Source: Mycolicibacterium sp. P1-18 | GTDB lineage: Bacteria; Actinomycetota; Actinomycetes; Mycobacteriales; Mycobacteriaceae | NCBI RefSeq assembly: GCF_008329535.1 | Contig: NZ_NPKR01000007.1 | Span: 310,001-374,000, forward strand | DNA: 64,000 bases | Direction of reading: 5' to 3' | Notes under the pieces: model-generated | What the model was told of the DNA's origin: nothing | What the model saw: the letters and a program-made list of their open reading frames with translations, nothing else | Database searches by the model: none | Shown here: positions 48,848 to 57,613 of the stretch, piece by piece | Numbering within the stretch: the stretch's first letter is position 1 | How the letters are laid out: every line of letters begins with the position of its first letter | Made by a program: the position numbers and the translations under genes

Positions 48848-49722
48848 CCGCGCTGAAGGAAGCTAAGCACGGTGCTCTCGAACGCCTCCTTGGCCTCGAT
48901 CATGGCCCAGTGCCCGCAGTTGGGGAACACGTGCAGTTCCGCATTCGGGATGGTGCGCATCGGGATCAGGGCCATGTCCAGCGGACTCACCCGGTCGTCG
49001 CGGCCCCACGTCAGCAGCGTCGGAGCCGCCACCTTGTGCATTTGGGCCCACGGCATCGGCACGTCGGCGGTCTTCATCATCTCCATCATCGCGGCGAAGG
49101 CGGCCTTGCCATACATTCGGCGGGCGGCGGCCAGAGTCTCGGGGTCGGTGGCCAGCCGCCAGCGCTCCTCGATGAGCTGGTCGGTCACCAACGACTGATC
49201 GAAGACCATGGAGTTGAGCCAGTCGACGAGCCGCTGACGGCTGGGATCCTCGGTGAACTCCTGCAGCAATCTGATGCCCTCGCTTGGGCCGGGGCTGAAG
49301 ACGTTCGTGCCGATTCCACCGATGGTGACCAACCGGCCGATCCGGCCGGGGTGGTGAATGGCGGTGTTGATGCCGACACCGCCGCCCATGGAGTTTCCGA
49401 TCACGTCCACGCGCTCGAGCTCCAAGGCGTCGAGGAACGGTGCGACCACGCCCTGGGCCGTGACCATCGGATGTCCACCGAAGTCGTCGCTGACGCCGAA
49501 CCCGGGAAATTCCAGGATCAGGCACCGGAAGCCCCGGGCGAACGTGGGCAGGACCCCGCGAAAATTGCGCCACCCCGTAACTCCCGGCCCCGAGCCGTGC
49601 AGGAACAGCAGCGGCGGACCATCGCCGACGTCGTGGTACCGCAATACCCCTGCGGGCGTGATGATTTCACGGAGACCGTCGCGATCGTCGTCCGTCGTCG
49701 TCTGCGCCGAAGGCTGCGTCAT
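48844..49722 (-). CDS. hsaD: Meta-cleavage product hydrolase HsaD
   Basis: A 292-aa alpha/beta hydrolase of the C-C bond hydrolase group: FLHGSGPGVTGWRNFRGVLP (oxyanion region), nucleophile in IGNSMGGGVGINTAI, acid in LLTWGRDDRVSPLDMAL, and His in FPNCGHWAMIEAKEAFE. It splits 4,9-DSHA, the product of HsaC, into HIP precursor and a 2-hydroxydienoate. The second ATG (49722, MTQPSAQ) is chosen because GGAGGG lies ahead of it. Divergent from the mce operon. Confidence 0.9.
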   Translation of the reverse strand: MTQPSAQTTTDDDRDGLREIITPAGVLRYHDVGDGPPLLFLHGSGPGVTGWRNFRGVLPTFARGFRCLILEFPGFGVSDDFGGHPMVTAQGVVAPFLDALELERVDVIGNSMGGGVGINTAIHHPGRIGRLVTIGGIGTNVFSPGPSEGIRLLQEFTEDPSRQRLVDWLNSMVFDQSLVTDQLIEERWRLATDPETLAAARRMYGKAAFAAMMEMMKTADVPMPWAQMHKVAAPTLLTWGRDDRVSPLDMALIPMRTIPNAELHVFPNCGHWAMIEAKEAFESTVLSFLQRG

Positions 49723-49950
49723 GGGTCCCTCCAAGGTTTCGGCCGTGGTGGCGCCAGCCTGTCACACCGTCCGTCGGGCGGAGCCAACGATCCCGGTGGC
49801 CGGGCCGCCGCCACGCTCATCGTGACACCGCCCAGACGCGTCTCCCATCAAGCGGGACGTCAGCTGTGTCGGGAGTCACGGTGCTGCGATGGTTGCCCGT
49901 CGAGACACGGGTGTCCCAAGACCCGTGCGCCGGATCGGAAGGGAGCAGCG

Positions 49951-50721
49951 ATGGGTCGGGTGAGCCTCAACGCTCCGATGCAGGCGATCGGCGGATTGTT
50001 TGCGATGTCGGTGGACGCCGTGAAGTTCGTCTTCGTGCGGCCATTTCAATGGCGCGAATTCCTCGAACAGTCTTGGTTCGTCGCCCGGGTGTCGCTTGCG
50101 CCCACCCTTCTGGTGGCCATTCCCTTCACCGTCCTGGTGAGTTTCACCCTCAACATCCTGCTCCGCGAACTCGGCGCGGCGGACCTCTCCGGCGCCGGAG
50201 CCGCGTTCGGCGCGGTCACACAGGTCGGTCCCTTGGTGACCGTGCTCATCGTCGCCGGCGCAGGTGCCACCGCGATGTGTGCGGACCTTGGCTCGCGGAC
50301 GATCCGTGAGGAGATCGACGCGATGGAGGTGCTCGGCATCAACCCGGTCCAGCGTCTCGTCACCCCGCGAATGTTGGCCTCCGGTCTGGTCGCGCTCCTG
50401 CTGAACAGCCTTGTGTGCATCATCGGCATCATGGGCGGCTACTTCTTCTCCGTCCTGGTCCAAGACGTCAATCCCGGTGCCTTCGCCGCGGGGATCACCC
50501 TCCTCACGGGCGTACCCGAGGTGATCATTTCGTGCGTCAAGGCCACCCTTTTCGGGCTGATCGCCGGCCTGGTCGCGTGCTACCGCGGACTGACGATCAC
50601 CGGCGGGGGAGCCAAGGCCGTCGGCAACGCCGTCAACGAGACCGTCGTGTTCGCATTCATGGCCCTGTTCGTGGTCAACGTCGTGGTGACGGCGATCGGC
50701 ATCCAGATGACGTCCAAATGA
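49951..50721 (+). CDS. YrbE-type permease A of the Mce transporter
   Basis: A 256-aa inner-membrane MlaE/YrbE protein with about five or six hydrophobic segments (VSLAPTLLVAIPFTVLVSFT, VGPLVTVLIVAGAGATAMCA, MLASGLVALLLNSLVCIIGI, FAFMALFVVNVVVTAI) and the EEIDAMEVLGINPVQRLVTP signature. With the next gene it forms the permease of the Mce ABC-like importer. ATG 49951 has GGGAGC upstream; the huge upstream frame is spurious. First gene of the operon; the 228-bp gap to hsaD holds its promoter. Confidence 0.93.
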   Translation: MGRVSLNAPMQAIGGLFAMSVDAVKFVFVRPFQWREFLEQSWFVARVSLAPTLLVAIPFTVLVSFTLNILLRELGAADLSGAGAAFGAVTQVGPLVTVLIVAGAGATAMCADLGSRTIREEIDAMEVLGINPVQRLVTPRMLASGLVALLLNSLVCIIGIMGGYFFSVLVQDVNPGAFAAGITLLTGVPEVIISCVKATLFGLIAGLVACYRGLTITGGGAKAVGNAVNETVVFAFMALFVVNVVVTAIGIQMTSK

Positions 50722-51575
50722 GCGCCGCCACGATGTTGCGGGCGAACTATCCCCGCCTGGTGCGCAGCGCCAGTCGACCGGTTGCTGCGCTCAGCGCGCT
50801 CGGCGACCACATCCTGTTCTACGGCAGGTCGCTGGCCGCCACCCCGTTCGCCGCCACCCGCTACCGCCGGGAGATCATCCGCCTCATCGCCGAGATCAGC
50901 ATGGGCGCAGGAACATTGGCGATGATCGGTGGCACCGTCGTCATCGTGGGGTTCCTGACGTTGGCCACCGGCGGGGTGCTGGCGGTTCAGGGCTACAGCT
51001 CGCTCGGCAACATCGGCATCGAGGCTCTCACCGGCTTTTTGGCGGCATTCATCAACGTCCGCATCTCGGCGCCGATCGTCGCGGGCATTGGACTGGCGGC
51101 AACCTTTGGGGCAGGCGTCACCGCGCAGCTGGGCGCCATGCGGATCAACGAGGAGATCGACGCGCTGGAGGCGATGGGCATCCGTCCCATCGAGTATTTG
51201 GTGAGCACCCGCATCGTGGCGGGGATGATCGCCATCACCCCGCTGTACTCGATCGCCGTCATCTTGTCGTTCTTGGCCAGCCAATTCACCACCGTCGTAC
51301 TGCTCGGCCAGTCCGGTGGTCTCTACGACCACTACTTCAACACGTTCCTCAACCCCATCGACCTGCTCTGGTCGTTTCTGCAGGCCGTCCTGATGGCGCT
51401 GGCCATCCTGTTCATCCACACCTACTACGGATACTTCGCCACCGGCGGCCCGTCCGGCGTCGGCGTCGCGGTGGGAACCGCAGTGCGCACGTCGCTGATC
51501 GTCGTCGTGTCCGTGACCCTGATCATTTCCCTGGCGGTCTACGGCGCCAACGGCAACTTCAATTTGTCGGGGTGA
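50718..51575 (+). CDS. YrbE-type permease B of the Mce transporter
   Basis: A 285-aa permease partner: FYGRSLAATPFAATRYRREI, membrane helices (LAMIGGTVVIVGFLTLATGG, VAGIGLAATFGAGVTAQLGA, LLWSFLQAVLMALAILF) and the YrbE signature EEIDALEAMGIRPIEYLVST. The ATG overlaps the stop of permease A (ATGA). YrbE pairs need the MceG ATPase, which is encoded elsewhere in mycobacteria and is not in this window. Confidence 0.93.
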   Translation: MSAATMLRANYPRLVRSASRPVAALSALGDHILFYGRSLAATPFAATRYRREIIRLIAEISMGAGTLAMIGGTVVIVGFLTLATGGVLAVQGYSSLGNIGIEALTGFLAAFINVRISAPIVAGIGLAATFGAGVTAQLGAMRINEEIDALEAMGIRPIEYLVSTRIVAGMIAITPLYSIAVILSFLASQFTTVVLLGQSGGLYDHYFNTFLNPIDLLWSFLQAVLMALAILFIHTYYGYFATGGPSGVGVAVGTAVRTSLIVVVSVTLIISLAVYGANGNFNLSG

Positions 51576-51587
51576 AAGGCCACCGTG

Positions 51588-52772
51588 ATGCGTGAACACA
51601 CCCGAACCCTCGTGGGGTTGGCCACGATCGGCGTGATTGCCGCCATCATCGCCGGAGCCGTCGTTCTCTTCCGCGGCGGCGCGACCACAACCGTGCCGGT
51701 GACCGTGCTCTCACCGCGAGCCGGATTGGTAATGGGCCCCGATGCCAAGGTCAAGCTGCACGGCGCACAGGTCGGAAAGGTGGTGTCCATCGAGTCGCTT
51801 CCCGACGGCCAATCGGCCATCCACCTGGCGATGGACCCCGACCAGCTTGCCATCATCCCGGCCAACGCCCTCGTCGACGTCGCCTCGACCACCGTCTTCG
51901 GCTCCAAGTTCGTCGAGTTGGTGCCGCCCGCGGATCCGTCGCCGCAGTCGATGTACGCAGGCCAGGTGCTCGCCGCCAAGAACGTGACCGTCGAGATCAA
52001 CACGGTGTTCCAGCAATTGGTGTCGGTGCTCTCCCAAATTCAGCCAGAGAAGCTCAACGAGACTCTCGGTGCGTTCGGTCAAGCGCTCGACGGTCGCGGA
52101 GAAGAGCTCGGGCAAACGCTGGCCGATCTTGACGCGCTCCTGATCAAGCTCGACCCCAGCCTGCCCAACCTCAGCCATGACATCTCGGTGGCCCCCGGGG
52201 TCATCAACGCCTACGCCGACGCGGCACCCGACCTCGTCGCCACCGTCGACCACGCGACTCGCGTAAGTGACACCCTCGTCGAACGCCAAACCGATCTCGA
52301 TTCGCTGTTGGTGAGCGCAATTGGGTTGGCCGACATCGGAAACGACGTGCTGTCGACCAATGGCGAGCCGCTGGCCGCCTTCCTGCATCTACTGCTGCCC
52401 ACCACCGCGTTGACAAATCAGTACAACCCCGCCATCACCTGCGCACTCGGCGGTCTCGAGCCGCTGGCAACCGGTCCGCCTCAGCCCCTGCCGGGCATCA
52501 TGCTGTTGGATTCGTTCCTCCTGGGCACCGAGCGGTACCGCTACCCGGGCAACCTGCCCAAGGTGGCGGCCAAGGGTGGACCGCAGTGCATGGACCTTCC
52601 CAACGTGGGCTTCGGAAAGCGTCCCCCGTTCGTGGTCACCGACATCGACGCCAACCCGGGCCAATACGGAAACCAAGGAATCCTGTTGAACTCCGATGCG
52701 CTGAAGCAAGCCCTCTTCGGACCCCTCGACGGTCCACCACGCAACACCGCGCAGGTCGGCCAGCCAGGATGA
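51588..52772 (+). CDS. Mce protein, family A position
   Basis: A 394-aa Mce protein: N-terminal membrane segment (LATIGVIAAIIAGAVVLF), a single MCE domain (VTVLSPRAGLVMGPDAKVKL and HGAQVGKVVSIESLPDG), then a long helical region and a C-terminal Cys/Pro/Gly-containing part. Mce proteins form a channel that takes lipid from the outer membrane to the permease. ATG 51588 with AAAGG at eight bases; GTG directly before it is possible. Overlaps the next gene by 4 bp. Confidence 0.93.
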   Translation: MREHTRTLVGLATIGVIAAIIAGAVVLFRGGATTTVPVTVLSPRAGLVMGPDAKVKLHGAQVGKVVSIESLPDGQSAIHLAMDPDQLAIIPANALVDVASTTVFGSKFVELVPPADPSPQSMYAGQVLAAKNVTVEINTVFQQLVSVLSQIQPEKLNETLGAFGQALDGRGEELGQTLADLDALLIKLDPSLPNLSHDISVAPGVINAYADAAPDLVATVDHATRVSDTLVERQTDLDSLLVSAIGLADIGNDVLSTNGEPLAAFLHLLLPTTALTNQYNPAITCALGGLEPLATGPPQPLPGIMLLDSFLLGTERYRYPGNLPKVAAKGGPQCMDLPNVGFGKRPPFVVTDIDANPGQYGNQGILLNSDALKQALFGPLDGPPRNTAQVGQPG

Positions 52773-53800
52773 CCGCGTCTCGGGGCACGGCCGTCAAGTT
52801 CGGGGTGTTCGGCGTGATCATGGTGCTGTTGACGGCTGCCCTGTTCGTGATCCTCGGGCAGTACCGGACCGGTTCGACGAACACCTACACAGCGGTGTTC
52901 GCCGACGCCTCCAGCCTCAAAACGGGAGATTCGGTGCGGGTAGCCGGGATTCGCGTCGGTACGGTGACCGGGGTTGCGCTGCAAGATGACAACCGTGTTC
53001 TGGTGGACTTCGACGCCGACCGCACGGTCGCGTTGACCACCGGGACCAAGATCGCGGTGCGTTACCTGGACCTTGTTGGCAATCGCTATCTCGACCTGCT
53101 CGACGGGCCCGGCTCGACCAGAATCCAGCCGCCGAATAGCCAGATCCCGGTCGAACGGACCGCGCCTGCTCTGGATCTCGACATGCTCCTGGGTGGACTG
53201 AAACCGGTCATCCAAGGCTTGAATCCGCAGAACGTCAACGCCCTCACCAACTCGCTCATCCAGATTCTGCAGGGGCAGAGCGGCAACGTGGAGTCGTTGA
53301 TGGCGCAAACCTCATCGTTCACCACTGAACTGGCTGACAACGGCCAGACGGTTCAACAGCTCATCGACAACCTGCAGCACGTCATGGCCGTCGTCGCGCA
53401 GGACGGAGACCAGTTCTCCGGTGCCGTGGACAAACTCGAACAACTCATCACCGGCCTGTCGCGCGACCGCGATCCCATTGGCCAGGCCATCACCGCGCTC
53501 GATTCGGGCACGGCCTCCCTCGCCGATCTGCTTTCCCAAGCGCGACCTCCGTTGTCGGGCACCGTAGACCAGCTCACCCGGGTCGCCCCGCTGTTGTCCA
53601 ACGACGACGACAAGGCGCGTCTGGATCTCGCTCTGCAGAAGGCGCCCGAGAATTACCGCAAGTTGGTTCGCCTGGGCTCCTACGGCAGCTTCATCAACCA
53701 GTACCTGTGTGGACTGAACGTGCGGGTAACCGACCTGCAGGGCCGCACCGCGTACTTCCCCTGGATCATGCAGAACACCGGACGATGTGGGGAGCCCTGA
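52769..53800 (+). CDS. Mce protein, family B position
   Basis: A 343-aa Mce protein with an N-terminal membrane helix (FGVFGVIMVLLTAALFVILG), MCE domain (YTAVFADASSLKTGDSVRVA, GIRVGTVTGV, IAVRYLDLVGNRYLDLLDGP) and helical repeats after it (QTVQQLIDNLQHVMAVVAQD). Ends NQYLCGLNVRVTDLQG..., as usual for MceB. ATG overlaps the MceA stop. Confidence 0.93.
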   Translation: MTASRGTAVKFGVFGVIMVLLTAALFVILGQYRTGSTNTYTAVFADASSLKTGDSVRVAGIRVGTVTGVALQDDNRVLVDFDADRTVALTTGTKIAVRYLDLVGNRYLDLLDGPGSTRIQPPNSQIPVERTAPALDLDMLLGGLKPVIQGLNPQNVNALTNSLIQILQGQSGNVESLMAQTSSFTTELADNGQTVQQLIDNLQHVMAVVAQDGDQFSGAVDKLEQLITGLSRDRDPIGQAITALDSGTASLADLLSQARPPLSGTVDQLTRVAPLLSNDDDKARLDLALQKAPENYRKLVRLGSYGSFINQYLCGLNVRVTDLQGRTAYFPWIMQNTGRCGEP

Positions 53801-54882
53801 TGCTGAAGTACAAGGGCTCCAGACTCGTTCGCGCCGGTTTCATCGGCGTGATGCTGATCGTGATGATCATCGCGGTCGGCCTGCAACCCCAGGCCCTGAT
53901 CTCGTGGGCGACGTCGGTGCACTACCGCGCCCTCTTCACCGAGGCAGGGGGACTAACCTCGGGCAACGACGTCAAGGTCTCGGGCGTCACGATGGGGCGG
54001 GTGACCAGCGTCGAGCTCAGCCATGGCAAGGCGCTGGTCGGGTTCACCCTCGACGGCACCGTGCGCCTCGGCACGGAAACCACCGCGCACATCAGGACGG
54101 GAACCGTTCTGGGAGCCCGCATGCTGACCTTGGAGCCGGCCGGTGCCGACACCATGCATGCAGCCGACACCATTCCGGTCACCCGCACCTCGTCTCCATA
54201 CTCGTTGACCAACGCCGTCGGCGACTTCACGTCCAACACGGCGGGAACCGACACCGCGTCTCTCACCCAGTCCCTCGACACGCTGTCCGACACCATCGAT
54301 CGGGTCGCACCGCAACTGGGGCCGACCTTCGACGGGCTGACGCGCTTGTCGCAAACGTTGAACGGGCGCAACGAATCCCTGACCAATCTACTCAAGAGTG
54401 CAGCCGACGTCACAGGAATCCTGTCGCAGCGCAGCGCGCAGGTGAACACCCTGCTGCTCAACGCCAACGATCTGCTGGGTGTGCTCGCCGAGCGCCGCTA
54501 CGCCATCGTGAACCTGCTGGCGAACACCTCGGCACTGTCGCAACAGCTGTCCGGCCTGGTAGCCGACAACGAGGCGGAGTTGGCGCCTACATTGGAGAAG
54601 CTCAACTCGGTGACGGCCATGCTCGAGAAGAACCGCGACAACATCGCGAAGGCGCTCAAGGGACTGGCGAAATATCAAGTGACGCAGGGTGAATCGGTGA
54701 GCAACGGATTTTACTACAATGCCTTCGTTGGCAACCTGCTGCCTGCGCAGACCCTTCAGCCCTTCCTCGACTACGCGTTCGGATTCCGTCGCGGCGTCAA
54801 CGCCGGGCAGCCACCGGACAATGCCGGCCCACGCGCAGAGATTCCTTGGCCGCACAACGGCATCCCGGGAGGAAGTCGATGA
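53800..54882 (+). CDS. Mce protein, family C position
   Basis: A 360-aa Mce protein: membrane helix (AGFIGVMLIVMIIAVGL), MCE domain (ALFTEAGGLTSGNDVKVSGV, TMGRVTSVEL, GARMLTLEPAG), then a coiled helical region (SQTLNGRNESLTNLLKSA, LLNANDLLGVLAERRYAIVN). ATG 53800 overlaps the MceB stop (TGATG) with GGGGAG six bases upstream; an in-frame ATG at 53785 is less likely. Confidence 0.92.
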   Translation: MLKYKGSRLVRAGFIGVMLIVMIIAVGLQPQALISWATSVHYRALFTEAGGLTSGNDVKVSGVTMGRVTSVELSHGKALVGFTLDGTVRLGTETTAHIRTGTVLGARMLTLEPAGADTMHAADTIPVTRTSSPYSLTNAVGDFTSNTAGTDTASLTQSLDTLSDTIDRVAPQLGPTFDGLTRLSQTLNGRNESLTNLLKSAADVTGILSQRSAQVNTLLLNANDLLGVLAERRYAIVNLLANTSALSQQLSGLVADNEAELAPTLEKLNSVTAMLEKNRDNIAKALKGLAKYQVTQGESVSNGFYYNAFVGNLLPAQTLQPFLDYAFGFRRGVNAGQPPDNAGPRAEIPWPHNGIPGGSR

Positions 54883-56339
54883 TCGCCGCCCGCAAGGCGC
54901 GCCTCAGCAGGACACTGGCCATCGTGTTGGCGAGCCTGCTGGTCGCCGGCACGGCCGTAGTGCTGCACGACGCCCTTACCCGCCCGACCACGATCACCGC
55001 CTACTTCACCTCCGCGACCTCGATTTACCCTGGTGACGAGGTACGGGTCGCGGGCGTCAAGGTTGGCACCATCGAATCGATCGAACCGCAAGGCGCGCAG
55101 GCCAAGTTGACCCTGGCCGTGGAGCGCGGGGTTCCGATCCCCGCCGACGCCAAGGCCGTCATCATGGCGCAAAACCTCGTCGCGGCCCGCTACGTGCAGC
55201 TGGCACCGGCCTACGAAGACAGCGGGCCGACGATGGCCGACGGTGCGCGCATCGGACTCGAACGCACGGCGGTGCCCGTCGAGTGGGATCAGGTCAAGGA
55301 CCAGTTGATGCGGCTGGCAACCGATCTGGGACCGGTCAACGACGCGTCGGGAACCTCGCTGAACCGCTTCATCGACAGCGCCGCCAACGCCATGAATGGC
55401 AACGGCGACAAGCTCAGAGAGGCGATAACCCAACTCTCGGGCGTGGGTCGAATCCTCGCCGACGGCAGCGGCAACATCGTCGAGATCATCAAGAGCCTGC
55501 AAACCTTCATCGGTGCGCTGCGCGACAGCAACACCGAGATCGTGCAATTCCAGGACCGGCTGGCCAGCGTCACCAGCGTCGTCGACGGCAGCCGCAACGA
55601 TCTCGACGCCGCGCTGACCAATCTCAGTGCCGCCGTCGTCGATGTGAAGAGGTTCATCGCAGGAAGCCGGGACCAGACCTCCGAGCAGCTTCAGCGACTC
55701 AACAACGTCACCCAGAACCTCGTCGACAACCGCACAGCTCTGGAGAACGTTCTCCACGTCGCGCCCAATGCCATCGCCAATGGGTACAACATCTACAACC
55801 CGGACAGCGGAACCGCCGTCGGTGCCTTCGCCCTTTCCAACTTCGCGAATCCGGTGGCTGTGGTGTGCTCGGCCATCGCCGCGGTGAAGAACGCGACCGC
55901 GTCGGAAACGTCGAAGCTGTGCGCCCAATACCTCGGACCGGCGTTGCGGCTCATCAACTTCAACTACCTGCCGTTCCCGTTCAACGCCTACCTGCGCAAG
56001 TCGCCGAGCCCGGAGAACCTGGTCTACACCGATCCCGCTCTCGCACCCGGTGGATCAGGTGGCAGCCCCGACCTGCCAGGCATCCCGCCTGAAGTGTCGG
56101 CGTACACCGGTGCTGGCGACGTACCGCCCCCGCCTGGGTGGGGCGCGCCTCCCGGTGCGCCAGGCGCGTACGCGCCCAACGGTTTACCGGCCGATCCGTC
56201 ACCCGCACTGTTCAGGGGAGCGCCGATCCCGCCCGGGGTGCCAGAAGCGCCTCCCGTACAAACGCCCGCCAACCTGCAAGACATCCTGCTCCCGGCGGAG
56301 GCCCAACCAGCACCGCCGGCACCGGAAGGCACACCATGA
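54879..56339 (+). CDS. Mce protein, family D position, with Pro-rich tail
   Basis: A 486-aa Mce protein: membrane helix (TLAIVLASLLVAGTAVVL), MCE domain (TSATSIYPGDEVRVAGVKVG, MAQNLVAARYVQLAPAY), a long helical region, and a ~110-residue C-terminal tail rich in Pro, Gly and Ala (GDVPPPPGWGAPPGAPGAY) that probably projects into the periplasm or cell wall. GGAGG precedes the ATG, which overlaps the MceC stop. Confidence 0.92.
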   Translation: MIAARKARLSRTLAIVLASLLVAGTAVVLHDALTRPTTITAYFTSATSIYPGDEVRVAGVKVGTIESIEPQGAQAKLTLAVERGVPIPADAKAVIMAQNLVAARYVQLAPAYEDSGPTMADGARIGLERTAVPVEWDQVKDQLMRLATDLGPVNDASGTSLNRFIDSAANAMNGNGDKLREAITQLSGVGRILADGSGNIVEIIKSLQTFIGALRDSNTEIVQFQDRLASVTSVVDGSRNDLDAALTNLSAAVVDVKRFIAGSRDQTSEQLQRLNNVTQNLVDNRTALENVLHVAPNAIANGYNIYNPDSGTAVGAFALSNFANPVAVVCSAIAAVKNATASETSKLCAQYLGPALRLINFNYLPFPFNAYLRKSPSPENLVYTDPALAPGGSGGSPDLPGIPPEVSAYTGAGDVPPPPGWGAPPGAPGAYAPNGLPADPSPALFRGAPIPPGVPEAPPVQTPANLQDILLPAEAQPAPPAPEGTP

Positions 56340-57613
56340 TCGCGCGGCGTTCGCTCACCGTCGTGGCGTCGACCACCTGCGTCGTGCTGGCTGCCAGTGG
56401 CTGCTCGTTCAACGGTCTGAATTCTCTTCCGTTACCGGGCACCGTCGGACGCGGCGAGGGCGCGAGGACCTATCACGTCGAGCTGAGCAACGTCGGCACG
56501 CTGGAACCCAACTCGCCGGTTCTGATCAGTGACGTCGTCGTGGGGAGCGTCAGCAAGTTGACGGTCCGCAACTGGCATGCCGACGTCGAGATTTCGGTGA
56601 AGCCCGAGGTGGTGGTACCCGCCAACGCGGTTGCCTCGGTGGGACAGACCAGCCTGCTGGGTTCGATGCACCTGGCCCTGAATCCGCCTGTGGGGCAATC
56701 ACCCGCCGGAACGCTGGCGCCAGACGCCACGATCGGGCTCGACCGTTCCACGACATATCCCTCGACCGAACAGACGCTGTCGTCACTCTCGGTGGTCGTC
56801 AACGGGGGCGGGCTCGGGAAGATCGGCGACATCGTCAACGAGTTCAACGCCGCCCTCAACGGTCGCGAGGACCAGATGCGCGATCTGCTGACCCGACTCA
56901 ACGACTTCCTCGGAGTCTTCGACAGGCAGCGGGCCGACATCGTCGCCTCCATCTCGGCGCTGAACCGGCTCGCCGGCACGCTTTCCGGCCAGAGCGACGT
57001 CATCACCCAAGCGCTAAAACGGATTCCGCCTGCCCTCGACGTCCTGAACCGAGAACGGCCGCGCATCACCACCGCCCTCGACAAGTTCCGGATCTTCAGC
57101 AACACCGCGACCGGGGTGATCAACGCAACGCAGGAAGACCTGGTGCAAGACCTGAAGAACCTGGAACCGACGGTGCGCGCGCTGGCCGACGTGGGACCGA
57201 GCCTGGGCACCGACCTCGCCTACGTCCCGACCTACCCGTACCCGCAGAACTTCATCGACCGAGCCATCAGGGGTGACTACCTCAACGAGTTCATCACCTT
57301 CGACTTCACCATTCCGCGACTCAAGCGGGGACTCTTCCTCGGCACGCGGTTCGGTCAGGAAGGCGCTCCGTTGGTCCCGGCACCGGGAGATCCGTTCTAC
57401 GCCAACTACACCAAGGATCCACTGAACGCTCCCGTCACGGCTCCGCCGCCCGCAGTCGCCGAGATGCCGCCTTTGGTCGACCCGCCGCAGACGGCCTCGC
57501 AGCAGTCCGGCGACCCCGCCGTCGTCGCGCCACCACCGTCCCCGGCCGGTGTCGATCCACCAGGAGCGGCGCCAGTGCCCGAGGCCACCCCACCCGCGGA
57601 AGGTGGCAACTAA
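56336..57613 (+). CDS. Mce lipoprotein, family E position
   Basis: A 425-aa lipoprotein: signal peptide with lipobox LAASGC (lipidated Cys23), MCE domain (VELSNVGTLEPNSPVLISDV, VVGSVSKLTV, GQTSLLGSMHLALNPP), helical segment, and a Pro/Ala-rich C-terminus. The E-position Mce is lipid-anchored in all mycobacterial mce operons, which supports the order assigned here. ATG overlaps the MceD stop. Confidence 0.94.
   Translation: MIARRSLTVVASTTCVVLAASGCSFNGLNSLPLPGTVGRGEGARTYHVELSNVGTLEPNSPVLISDVVVGSVSKLTVRNWHADVEISVKPEVVVPANAVASVGQTSLLGSMHLALNPPVGQSPAGTLAPDATIGLDRSTTYPSTEQTLSSLSVVVNGGGLGKIGDIVNEFNAALNGREDQMRDLLTRLNDFLGVFDRQRADIVASISALNRLAGTLSGQSDVITQALKRIPPALDVLNRERPRITTALDKFRIFSNTATGVINATQEDLVQDLKNLEPTVRALADVGPSLGTDLAYVPTYPYPQNFIDRAIRGDYLNEFITFDFTIPRLKRGLFLGTRFGQEGAPLVPAPGDPFYANYTKDPLNAPVTAPPPAVAEMPPLVDPPQTASQQSGDPAVVAPPPSPAGVDPPGAAPVPEATPPAEGGN

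Noticed and set aside
17656..49722. KstR or KstR2 operators in the steroid cluster
   Set aside because: I looked in the gaps between divergent genes for TnnAACnnGTTnnA-like and CAAG-N2-CTTG-like palindromes and saw none that fit.
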